A stretch of DNA of 64,000 bases. Origin: Toxonevra muliebris (Eukaryota; Arthropoda; Insecta; Diptera; Pallopteridae). Every line of letters starts with the position of its first letter. Within the stretch, counting starts at the first letter, position 1. Made by a program: the position numbers and the translations under genes. A model generated the notes under the pieces. That model saw only the letters and a program-made list of their open reading frames with translations, ran no database searches and had not been told where the DNA came from. The DNA lies in contig OY829326.1 in NCBI GenBank assembly GCA_963691655.1, forward strand, positions 55,359,776-55,423,775, read 5' to 3'. Of the stretch, positions 1 through 11,559 are shown piece by piece.

Positions 1-2540
1 TCGAATGGTATTCAACCTCTCAAGATCCAGTATTCAAAATTGATCAGGAGCATTGACAGGCGCACCAATCACACTTCAAACTGTGTAATTTTTCTTTTTT
101 TTCCAATTTTTTTTATTTTATATTTGACTATTATAATTAAGTAGGTTATGATATACTGCGACCAGAGTTGATCTTTTGTGCAGTAGGTATTTAGATAAAT
201 TAGTAATTGACCCCCTATTTTTATATTTACTATAATAGCCGATCGGGTTTTTTTGTTTCTTTTCTTTCTGGAGGCTTTGATTTATATCTTTAAAAACATA
301 TTCAGATATAAGAATAACTAATATTAAAATAACCAAAATGTTAAGTTAAAAAAAATTGTTAAAACTTTTACAAAAAAGGTTTCTTCGCACTTCGTTTGAT
401 GTTTCAAAGTTTAGATTTTCATTTCTTATATAAAATTTTCATATATATGTTATTCTTTCTTGTAAATTAAAACACAATTAAAACATTGCAAAGAATACCA
501 AAAAAAAAAAAAAAACTAAAGTTTAAGCACAAAAGCAATAAGGTCTGAAATTATAAATTAATAAAAAAAAAAAATAAAAAATTAAAAAAAAAAAATTTAA
601 AACTAAACAAACACATATAAATTAACACATTGAATTAAATTATGTTTATATTTCTTTTATATATCCTTTCTTTCGTTCAATTTAAAATTCAAAAATTAGA
701 ACAAAATTGAATAAGTAAAAGAAAATTAAACCAAAATGATATTAAAAACAATTAGGAAAAGTAAAAAAATTATGAAAATAGAGAAAATATTCATTATCAT
801 ACATGTTATATAGCACTATACATATTTCATAAAATTTGTATGATATTTTCTCTTGATTTAAACAACCAGATAAACCAAAAAAAAATAAAATTTTTGAAAA
901 AGCAAAAAACAAAAAAAAACAAAACCAAGAAAAGTAAGAAAACCTAAATGAAATGAATTACATTTATGTTTTTTTATATATTTGAATTTCCTTTCCTAAA
1001 TTTGAAATTCAACAATAAGAGCAAAACTTGAAAGGAAATTATAACTGATTCATAAAATTAAATCAAAATACTAAACAAAAATTAATTTATGAAGAAAATA
1101 AAATTAAAATAAATGATTAATGACTATTAATTACTATTTTTTTCAGCATGCATATATATATATAATACTTAATAATATAGAATATAAATTATACTTTAGA
1201 TACAAGAGCAACACATTACATTACATACGAATTACAACATTGCAAATTATGAAACTACAAATTTAGAAAAACTTAGTTTTACATAAAGATTTTAGATAAA
1301 TTTTGTTCATAAAAACTTAAACAAATATAAATAAAATGATTTACATATTTCTTAATTTTAATATTTTTTCTCTCCTTTCCTCAAATTTAAATTTTTGTAA
1401 TAAAAACGGAATTGGAAAAGTAAATTAAAACTAAAACTGAATGCTAAAATAAAGACAAATACTAAAAATAAATTGAGATGAATCAAAATAAAGTAAAAAT
1501 GAATGACTAATAAATGTATTTATATATTTTATATAAAATATTTCTTAAGTTTTTAGATGAATATAATTTTTTGTCTCATCTTAAATAATATTTAATACAA
1601 AAAAAATAAATAAATAAATTTATGAAATAACCAAAAAAAAAATTTAAAAAAATTTGAAAAAATTAAATTAAAATTGAAATTAAAACAAAAAAAAATATAA
1701 AACAAAAAAAAATAAAAAAAAAAAGTTTAAACAAAAAAAAAAATTAAACAAAAAAAAAAATTAAATAAAACAAAAAAAAAAAATTAAACAAAAAAAAATA
1801 AAACAAAAAAAAAATAAAACAAAAAAAAAAATAAAAAAAAATAAATAAATAAATAAAATGGATTACATCATGTTTTAGTTTTTTATATTTTATTATTTCC
1901 TACTCTTGGAAAACTTAAAAAATTTTGAAAAGCAAAAAAAAAATTAATAAAAATAAAAAACAACTAAAATTAAAAAAAAATTGAAAATTAATAAATGATT
2001 TTTTAAAAATTTTAAGTAAATGAAAAACAAATATAACACAAAAAAAAATAAAAAATATTTTAATTTGATAGATCGAAAATTAAAAACAAAAAAAAAAAAA
2101 TAAAAAAAAAACAAAAACAAAAAAATAAAAAATATTAAAAACAAATATTGGTAAATTAATTCTTCTTTTTTTCGATTTAAAAAGCAATAATCAAAACTAA
2201 CAGAAAAATTAAAAATAAATTAAGTAATAAAAAAGCAAATAATATCAAAAAAAAAAAAATAGAACGAATTGATAACGCATAAAAAAAATATATATCTTAT
2301 ATTCCTTTTTTGTATACATATTTCATTCTTAAATTAAACAAAAAATTAAAAATAAATGCAAAAGAAAAATAAAAAATTAATATTAGAAAATACAAAATAC
2401 ATTTCTAATGAAATACATAATAAATAGTATTAAGATTTGAAAAATAACTGTTAAGTGAAATAAATAAATGAATTATAATTTTATAATTATTCATATTGGG
2501 AAAATGCTTCTTCTTTTCTAACTCAAAGTTATAATTTTTC
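1..2540. repeat. A-rich low-complexity block
   Basis: Almost pure A/T sequence on the plus strand, densest at 1,600-2,150, where short units such as AAACAAAAAAAAATTAAA recur with varying A-run lengths. There are no plausible coding frames. The T-rich minus strand gives open frames made of Phe, Leu and Tyr only, which is a composition artefact. No gene is seen. It could be scaffold-end or heterochromatin-like sequence, or a decayed poly(A)-rich retroelement tail; nothing in the sequence decides. Confidence 0.8.
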
Positions 2541-2559
2541 ACGAGCAAAAGTTTCACTT

Positions 2560-3660
2560 ACAATAGCGCTTCAATGATTTTGCCCTCCTCTTTGTTTCTA
2601 AAACTACTAGTCTTAATTACTACCAAATTGCATTCAACTGCATCGATGCATCTTCCTGCCCCCCCTTCATAAGCTTTTGATGTGGTGTTCAATCGTGTTT
2701 GTTTTCGAATACACTTAATATTTATTTGATTACTCATGGCATTTTTAGAAGAGGGAAAAATACAAGATAGTTGAAGTTTAAAAAAAGTCCTCCCTGCATT
2801 TTGAGTTTTATGTTCCTTGAACACTACTACGAACTTAAATTCACATGGAACAAAACTGAAATTTGTTAGTACTCTTTATAAAATTCAGCAAAATCTTTTC
2901 CTCGGATACATCTGCCAAGTTGTTGAAGAACCTTGCCCCCAGTGCGTGGAAACACCTTTCTTGAAGTACAGGGCAACCCTACAGAGTAGATGTTGGATTG
3001 ATTTAACTTCCTCTGCATCACTGCAGCTTTTGTAGTAATCTATGAATTCTAGTTGCCATTTTTGGAGCATATTTCAAACGACACAGTGTTTCATGATCAC
3101 TCCACGTATTATTGGTCTATTAAGAGTCAGGGAAGTCTTTGTTCTGCTTTTGATTAGCACCAGACATAACAACCGAGTTGTGACGAAGTCACCCATATTA
3201 CTCCATACGCTGTTGAACATAACTTTCACAGTATTATCTATCACGTTGTATAATTGTAAAATCGGCTGCAGTAACATTACATCTGTTTCACTAAGATGCA
3301 TTTCCGAACCCAGTCAGGCTAATTCGTCTGCTGCTTTGTTCCCTTATTTTGCTCTGTGACCGAAAACACAGCGTATTTTGATTCTATGCGGTCGTGACAT
3401 TTTGACACCGCCTTTAATTTGGCAATTACAGAGCGATTACAATCCAGTATTGCTTTGAAAGCTTTTTCAATTGCTAGAATTTTTACTTGGTGGGCACTGC
3501 ATGCGCCAAAAAATTCCTGCCTATCGAGTGTGTCCAAGAAAAATCCAGTTTATGTTTCCACCTTTGTTATTGAAATGTCGATGAAGATAGTAATTTCAGA
3601 AAAGGCAGAGAAAACGGATTATTTTCCTTAAGAAAGGAAGATCACCTCAGACTGAAAACT
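2560..3660 (-). pseudogene. Non-LTR retrotransposon relic (RNase H plus C-terminal knuckle)
   Basis: Degenerate 3' part of a LINE ORF2 on the minus strand. From high to low coordinates one can read an RNase H core (an AHQVKILAIEKAFKAIL-like segment near 3,480-3,420), the end of RNase H (GNKAADELA near 3,345-3,320), and a C-terminal Cys/His motif (CSDAEEVKSIQHLLC near 3,030-2,980). Such elements copy themselves by target-primed reverse transcription. The C-terminal half of ORF2 is typically reverse transcriptase, then RNase H, then a CCHC-like knuckle; the reverse transcriptase is missing here. The reading moves between frames and meets several stops, so it is dead. Clade is uncertain (I, LOA or R1 type, because RNase H is present). 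Confidence 0.75.
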
Positions 3661-3669
3661 TCTTTTGTA

Positions 3670-5870
3670 ACTACAGTCAACGCTCGAAACCATGAACTAA
3701 TAAAAACCAAGCGTGTTAACGTTTGCGAATTTTTGAAGAAAATAACGGAAACTTTATGATCTTACCACAGAATGATCTTCACCTTAAATATTACCTTTTC
3801 TCTTAAATTCTTAAATTATACACTATTTCTAAAAAATTTTGTTCACGTTTTAGAGATTTCAGACTTTCGTTCACGTTTTAGAATAGTCAATGGAGAAAAA
3901 ATTAGTTCAGTGGGGCTGGGCACCAAAAAATATATTTAACACTTTTTCGGCTGTAATTTTTTCTTTAACAAATTTGCTTTCAATGTTAATAATTGATACA
4001 TTTGAACACCTTTCCTTTAACATGGTTGCTCTTAACCAGTGCTGCCGAAGGTACTCCGATCGGAGTATTCGTACTCCGCTCAAATCTCAATCCCCTTGTC
4101 CTCCCCAATCGGAAGAAATCCTCCTATTTCATATTCTTAAATTTTTGAGTTGTATGCAAAATAAACGTAAATAAAACTAAATGTTTTCTGTTGCGTTATT
4201 TTCATTCCGTTTATGTCTGTGAAATATTTGTCACTAGAACTAGCTGTTTTATTTGTCGCTGGGTTACTGTCAAAATTTAAAAGTTCGCATTCCATTCACA
4301 AACGGTTTTGCTTGGCTTTCTGTTAAAATTTGTAATTTTTGACAATTGAAATCAATATTAGAAAAACTGTGTAAATGTAAGTGTCTATTTGATAAATACA
4401 GATAAATTGCTTGCTTTTAATGCAGTAATGGTTTGTAAGGGATGTTAGAAAAAACTATGCATCCAACTGGGTCCTTCCGATTGAGCTAGCTAAAAAATAC
4501 CACCAATAACATCTTCTGTTTTTGTGTCCGGTTTTGTGAAGAGCGAAGAAATATTAGTTTGAGTTTTTTAATCTTTATTGTTTTTTTAATTTAATTTTTT
4601 TTTTTAAAAAAGGAAGTTGGGGTAGCGCATTACCCACCAAGAGGTCCTTTTGAAATCCAGCTACAGGTTATAAATCATCAGCTAATAACGACATCTAAAT
4701 ATTTAAAAAAGTTATAACATTTTTCAAGAGATACGAATTTGATGTTTGTAGCAAAGTTATTAACCACAAAGAGATTAATAGTTTTTGTGCATACACTTTT
4801 CCTCCATCTCCTACCCTTCTCTTGAAAATGGGGTTTTCGATAAAAGGCCGATAAAGCAAAAACCGTTGAAAAAACTATTATCTTGTTCCTTGTTAAAAAT
4901 TGTAGGGGGTCCCAAAACATTGAAATAACCTACGAGGTACACTTTTTCCAGAATAATGCAAAAACCGAATTTTTTGCATTAGAACCAAGCCACTCACGCC
5001 GCGTAAGTAAATAATAGAATTGTTTGTTGTTTTAATTACATTAAGCTTCCATTTGTAGTCAACAAAATAAAAAAAAAATATTTAATTGATTTGAAAAATA
5101 AATTTTTGACCCTGGTTCAATCCTATGTGGAGCCAACAAAAATTACTATAAAACCGTTCGAAAATCTCGCACATAAAATTTTCGTTGCACTGTGTAATTA
5201 TTAACCCGAATTCTCGCAGAATAACGTTTGGCTGTGATCTTCGGATTAAATTGAAAGAAACATTAAATTTTTCGTATCCCTTCAAAACGGAACTTTGAAG
5301 AACAAAAAATATATTCACCACTTTGCTAACAATCACTACTCACCACCATCAAATTATCCAAGACACCAATCACTTTTGTATTGCTTTGTTTTCACATAAT
5401 TATGTTAGTTGTTATGATCACTTAAGTGATCTTATGCCTTAACTATTTGTTTGTAGATGGCGCTTCGGGACATTCTGACTATTGACTGTTAGATGGCAGA
5501 GTAAAGTTTTTAGTTTCCTTCCTATTTCATATATGTTGTGCATAGTTGTAGTTGTGTTCCTTTCTTACAAAATTTTAAATTTCGTTGAACCCAAAGAGTC
5601 GGAAGATTATTACTCCAAAACTGTCTTGATCGCATTCAAGAAAAAGGCTCCCAGTATTTTTCTAGTTTTGTTAAACTTGACTCCAGTCAGAACGGAACCT
5701 TTTTTCTAACTCAGTGTGGATACAATTTTCATTTTCTGTAAGGGTTTGCTTACTTTCTGGCAGTGATTCTATTGCGAATACGCGAATTATTTCTGAATAT
5801 TTTTTTTTTTTATTTTAAATTGGAAACAATTTTTACCTGCTCACAAGGCCAAAGTGAAATCATAAGGAGT
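3670..5870. other. No gene seen
   Basis: AT-rich sequence without coding signal. A moderately GC-rich patch at 4,035-4,115 repeats ACTCCG. A perfect 16-bp palindrome (GATCACTTAAGTGATC) lies at 5,416-5,431. A single copy of the TAGATGGCGC word, which is common in the repeats at 15-20 kb, occurs near 5,455. Open frames here are short and unsupported. Confidence 0.6.
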
Positions 5871-5872
5871 GA

Positions 5873-7109
5873 GATTGAAAAAATCTTAACACACGTTTTA
5901 CCTAATAATTTTTTTGGGTGTAAAATTTAAAAATTTCTTTGATCTTGTTATCTTTGAAAAAGATGTCAGTTGTTATTTTTAATGACAAACATGTCAAAAT
6001 GAGTGAAGAAAAAGAAGTACGTCTTAAAATTATTAAAAATTTTTAAAAAAATCCAAATTGGTCCTACAAAAAATTGGCCAAAGAATTGAAGGTCTGCCGT
6101 CAAACTGTTTCCAATGTTATTAAACAGTTTCAGGAGAATTTGACCATCGATAGGAAACCTGGTTCGGGAAGAAAACAAGGACCACATGATATTGGGAAAG
6201 CCAAGAAAATTGAAAGCATATTAAAAAGATCTCCAAACACATCTGGTAGAAAAGCTGCCCGGTTAGCCCAGTGCTCTGACTATTTGGTACGAAAAGTTGA
6301 AGCCAATGCAGGTTTGAAAACATACAAAGTCCAAAAAGTTCCAGACAGGAAAGCTGCAAAAATTTTAGAAGCCAAAAATAGGGCTCGGAAATTAAAATCG
6401 AATTTCATACAATAATATTCATGTTGTATAATGGACAACGAAACGTATGTACGCAGCTTCCGGGGCAAAATTTTATGTTGCCGATGCTCGAGGAAATGTC
6501 GAAGAACAATTTAGAATCCAAAAGCAGACAAAATTTCCTAAAAAATTCCTGGTATGGCAAGATATATGCAGCTGCGGCAAAAGAAGCAAGTCATTTGTTA
6601 CAGTGGGCTCTATAAATACCGAAATCTACATCAAAGAATGTTTGAAAAAAAAGACTTCTTCCTTTCATAAGAGAGCAACAATGTGTCCACATATTTTTGG
6701 CCCGATTTGGCATCATGTCACTACAGCAAGAAAGGAGTGGTACCAAAGTAACAACATAGTTTTTGTACCAAGAGAGGCCTATCTCAATCCTCCAAATTGT
6801 CCGGAGCTAAGACCAGTGGAGAGATATTGGGCTCTTGTGAAAAGAAACTTAAAGAGCACAAAAAATATCGAAGATTTTAAAAGGAGATGGGCAAACTGTT
6901 CCAAAAAGGTGTCTGAAACAACTATCAAATCTCTAATGGAAGGCTTACCAAAAAAGGTCCACGAGTTCATAAATAGTGGATAGAACCATAAAAGTTATAT
7001 TTTTCTGTAATTTGTAAAATATTATCAATTAAATAAAACAAAAATCAAAACTCTAAGATCAACTGTTTAAAAATTATTTAATTTTATATATGTTAAGATT
7101 TTTTCGATC
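5873..7109 (+). mobile_element. Mariner-like DNA transposon with terminal inverted repeats (copy 1)
   Basis: A 1.24 kb element. The left end at 5,873-5,891 (GATTGAAAAAATCTTAACA) is repeated in reverse complement at 7,091-7,109 with one mismatch in 19. Between them lies a broken transposase reading plus. Length and organisation fit a Tc1/mariner element (about 1.2-1.3 kb, single ORF, short TIRs). No TA duplication could be placed with certainty, so the true ends may lie some bases outside these repeats. Two further, more damaged relatives occur at 36.2 kb and 58.3 kb. Confidence 0.8.
5963..6983 (+). pseudogene. Tc1/mariner-superfamily transposase, broken (copy 1)
   Basis: Would encode a cut-and-paste transposase. 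An ATG at 5,963 opens a frame with a stop TAA at 6,044, then continues in the same frame through a helix-turn-helix region (KKLAKELKVCRQTVSNVI) and a second DNA-binding segment (SGRKAARLAQCSDYLVRKV). A second in-frame TAA lies at 6,413. The first catalytic Asp region (CCIMDNETYV) follows, then a small deletion with frameshift near 6,450. The central part continues as KFYVADARGNVEEQF. The second Asp motif (WPDLASCHYSKK, near 6,700) sits in a different frame from its flanks, so there are compensating indels. The terminal acidic motif (CPELRPVERYWAL) lies near 6,797-6,835 and the stop near 6,983. At least two nonsense codons and three frame changes make it non-functional. Confidence 0.85.
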
Positions 7110-9540
7110 TTTCGATTTTTTCGATCAATGAAATTAAGAAAATAAATAAATAAATAAAATCGGCCTATTGCAAACCTTTTGATTTTTTCGGATTGTTTCA
7201 ATTGAAAAACTCTGTTCAGCGTGAAATGCATTTTTTTAATATTTCAGATTATATGCCTATATTTCCCTAAACGATTTTAAGCTAAACTAATTTATGTCTT
7301 AAGAAACTCACAAACCATAAAATTTAGTATAAAATATATTTGCATTTATTTCTTTTCAAGAATATTTATAAATAAATATTGACAATTTTATGAAATGACA
7401 CTTAAAAAAAAATGAAAGTCATCTTTAAGTTTCACAGCTGTTTTTACAAATTTCAAGCGCTTCTTATGACAAAAAAAAATTAGCCCTTTACATTACTGTA
7501 TCTTCTAATGCCCACTTAGTGCCACTTATGCATCACTAATGTTTTTTGTACGTACAAATTTACAATTTGCTTTATTGATCTTTTAAATCATGCCTACTTT
7601 TATTGACTTATTAATTTTTCATCCTAAATAAATAAATCGACATAAGAGAAAACAAATTTTCCAATGTACTACATTTATTTTGTTTGATGTGGGTATGCAA
7701 AACCCAAAATACAATTTGCATTTGTTTAACATCTTTAGTCACATTTGTCGTTTATTTGGCATTATATTTTTATAGGAATTTGTTTACTGTTCGGTTTATA
7801 TTTGAAGAAGAAAACTTACTGAGTTTCTTTTGGATTCATTTAGAAAATTTGCTGCCTGAAATAATATCTATTTATGCGGCTAATTCCATTACATTAAAGA
7901 TCCTTTTAGCTTGCCATTTGAAATTAAAAGTAAATATTTGTTAGTATTGCTAAGTAAATATTGATAATATTGTTCACAGCCGTCAAAAACAAAGGGAAAG
8001 TTTCCAAGTGTTTTCTAAACTCAAAACTGTAATCAAGTAAAACACCACAAATCTAACGAAAGTGAACGAAATTCTTTATGCTGTTGTATTAAAATTCGGG
8101 CTGGATATTGTTCTGTAAAAGTAATGAAGATCGCCCAAAATCTTTGTGCAGTTGTTTTTAAACTTTTTTTTAAAGATTAGAACTTGATATATTAGTCACC
8201 CAAAACTTTTGAACTATCCTCAATGTGTTTTAAAATTATCGAACTAAACAGACTGAATTTGATATTGGTATGAAGAAATCACAGCTCGTAAAATTCGCTT
8301 AAATTGTATTAGATTGGAAGTTCTAAAATAATACAAAGTATAAAATCTTTGGTGTAACTGTTTTATTTTCAAACATTTTTGATAGTCGAGATCAGATTTT
8401 CGACTGTGGAATTCAAAACCCATGTAAATTTATAAAAATCTTTTTGTAAATTAATATATAAAATATATTTTTATTTTTTTTTTTTGATATCTACAAAATG
8501 TTTTACGGCTGAGAAACCAATTTCTTCAAATTTCATGAAAACCTAATTCTAGATTCACCTGTTCTTTGCTTTGCATTTCGTGATTCAACGGAGATATAAA
8601 CGAATATAGAAACAATGTACCAGTAAAGAATCCACAGCACATCGTTATTCGTCCCATAGAGAAAATTTAAAAAATTCATAAGGTCAGAACCAAAAAAGTC
8701 TGTTGTCATTTTAAAGATAAGAAAACCACAAAAAATCTTTCCGAAAAAATAAGTAAGTAGTCTGGGTGCAAGAGCAGCTCAAAGTCAACGAATTTTTCAC
8801 AAAAATATTGGATCGTTCGATTTTAGTTTTTTAGTCCGTTGAGTAAAAAACATCTAGAAAAATAAGATTTTAACGATATCCTGCCTCAAATTTGTACTCA
8901 CAATTTATGTCATTTTTTAAACAAGAAAAAAATTTAAAATTCTGCATTGAAAAACTGCGGAAAATTGTCGAATTACCTCGATTTTTTCTATATTTTAGAA
9001 GGCGAATATGCAAAAACATCTTCCGCTCTTTGGAAATAATTCAATATGAAAAAAAGGTCTGAACAAAAATTAATTTAACTTTAAACTTTTTTTTAACCCT
9101 AAAAGTATGCAATCATGCTAAAAAATGAAGAAAAGCGTAAATAGTCCGAAGTTGCATTCATTAAAATCAACTTTATTCCAACATTCAAGAATTTCAATAA
9201 AAATTGTATATTTTTCTGAAAAGTCCAATATCAACATAACTAAATAAAATAAATTTCTTGAAGATCAAACCGCCCATTCTTCCATTATAACTTGCCAAAT
9301 ATGACGACAACTGTAACTTTAAGCTTAGTTTGTAGCGAAAAAGTTTTAGTAAAACTGACTTCACTGATTGGGTTTAGTGACCCGAAATTTACTAACTAGC
9401 ACACAGAAATTTCATCAAAAATCCAAGTGAGTTGGGTTTTTACTTCGTTGCACAGTAGTCCCATATCTCAAAAAGCTGGCAGAAATATGAGGATTAAATT
9501 TTCTGTATATATCAATTTCCTTTCATAGGATTTGGAGTAG
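7110..9540. other. No gene seen
   Basis: AT-rich, unannotated sequence. A short AATA run lies at about 7,140-7,160 just outside the mariner copy, and poly-T tracts occur near 8,470. No coding frame has supporting motifs or splice context. Confidence 0.6.
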
Positions 9541-9544
9541 CTGT

Positions 9545-9900
9545 TTATGAGCTTAAGGCCAAATTTTCAAAAAGAAATAAAATAGCGGTCATTTTTTTCT
9601 AAGTCATCAGTTTTGCATAAAACTAAAACGCTAATTATAAATTTGAGGTCGAATTTTCATAAAACAAAATGGTGGCTACAAAATAGTGGACACGTTTTTA
9701 GATAAGTTATCAAATTTCCATAAAACTCTGAGTAGGGAGGTTCCAGTGTTCCGCGAATACGGATTAAAAGGTCAAATCCCCAAAAAAACGAAATTGCAGC
9801 TACAAAATGGCGGACATGTTTCTCTAAAAGTCATCAAATTTGCATAAGACTCTGAGTAAGGAGCTTTTTGGGTTCACTGATTGCAAATTTGAATTGAAAT
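9545..9900 (+). repeat. Degenerate tandem repeat, about 100-124 bp period
   Basis: Three related units share the order: a CTACAAAATGGCGGAC-like word, a T-rich stretch, a TCATCAAATTTGCATAA-like word, then ACTCTGAGTA-GGAG. Matching points are 9,581, 9,682 and about 9,805. A further weaker unit may precede 9,545. The ATGGCGGAC word also occurs in the array around 45.2 kb, so the two arrays may share an origin (inference). Confidence 0.6.
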
Positions 9901-9909
9901 TTCTTTACA

Positions 9910-11550
9910 ACGGACTGTAACAAAAACCGTTATCTGTGCAGTACAGTTGTGTAGTGAAAGTTGCATGACCCATATCCAATGGTCATGACAATATTGACGA
10001 TCCGATCAAACCTAATATGTGTAGGTACAGTGCATTATAACTGCTCAAAATCTTAGTTCAGAATTTATTTTGGTAAATTTTTGCTTTAGGAACTTTTTTT
10101 ATAAAATGAATATGAGAGAAAATACATGACTAAAGACGAAGCATTTTCATTTTAATAGTTACCTACAATCACCTAAAAATTACTTTTTGTTGCTTATTAT
10201 TTTTGGTGATTTTTATTTCTTTTGGGCAAATTTTTCATTTTTTTCTTGTTTGTTTTTTATTTATTTTTTTTTTTTGCGATTTTTCATCTGATTTTTTTTG
10301 GTTGGTTGAGCTTAATTCGTATGTCAATCTTGATTATACTTAATTAAACATTCTTATATAGAAAACAAATTTAGAAAAAGTCGCAAATAATATTAATGCT
10401 AATAAATGTTTTCTACATTTACCGATTTGTCTAACTATGTAATGTAAAATAACGAGATCGCTAGATTTTCGAGAGGGCCTTCTGAAAATGTGCAATAAAT
10501 TGTAGAAATATATTGTTTAAGAAATAACTACTTGGTCTATAGATATAGCTGGTCCTTTAGCTATAACCATAATAATTGTGTGATGACTTCACTCTCACTA
10601 TTTTTTATTTAACCACCAATCTTTTTTGTGTGCATTAATTGAATTATAATTTAATAAGCGATTACACGAATCAAATCAAAACTTCTTCAATATTTAGTAA
10701 CCGTATCTAACACTATAAAACCAATATTTACTCTACCAATGATATTTGTTTATTATTCGCATTTAACGCATTTAATGCTTTATCAAAGAGTCACAACGAA
10801 CAAACAGCAAGCATCACTTCAACATAATAGAGCGCGCAAAATGCCAGCGTAGAAATTGAAATTTCTTGCTTAAACATCTGGAAAACTTTGAAACAATACC
10901 AAAAATCAATAATAAGAATATCAATAATTGAATTGCAGCCAAGGATAACGAATCGATTTTCCATAAAAAATATCAAACTAAAAGTGTACAGCATAAAGAC
11001 AACAGATAACTGAAAAATAAATGTATCGATTAATGCTGTTGCTTTGAAATCCCAAATCTTTTCAATTTAACCTCACGATAAATCCTATTCTATATAAAAT
11101 CAGTGAGCGTAGCAAATGAGATGATCCCACATTTTTCTTTTGGACACTCTTCTCTTTTTCTATCACATGTCTGTCTTCCGTTTTTTTTTGTAACTTACTA
11201 TTGTAAAAATGAGCATAATTCATGATCACGTTCAGTAATCTAACAAGCAAATTTGAGAAGCGTGAAAAATTGCGCATTCAAAGGACACATCCTGTGAATG
11301 TAGAAGAAAGAATTGGGTATAAAGAGCAGAAACTTATATGTCATCCTTTATGACATGTAGAAACAGCTAAAGAGCGTAACTAATTTGCACATATGTTACC
11401 TTTGGCATTTGGTTTGATGAATAGAAAAAAGAAAGTGACATTGTAATGTTAAGTTAATAAGTAAAATTCATAGAAATCGGATTGAAATCACTAAATCAAT
11501 ACGCCTCCTTTTTCGTAAAAAACGTAAATTTGAGCTTGAAATTATCTGAA
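9910..11550. other. No gene seen
   Basis: AT-rich sequence with T-runs near 10,200-10,290. Short open frames at 10,791-10,994 and 11,062-11,277 (minus) lack codon bias, motifs or splice signals and are not called. Confidence 0.6.
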
Positions 11551-11559
11551 AAATTTTTT

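Noticed and set aside
1944..2144. Hydrophobic frame resembling membrane segments on the minus strand
   Set aside because: Made only of Phe/Leu/Ile/Tyr codons from a poly-A/T block; a composition artefact.
3890..4174. 94-codon open frame on the plus strand
   Set aside because: Mixed composition but crosses a short ACTCCG repeat; no start context, motif or poly(A) signal in a convincing place.
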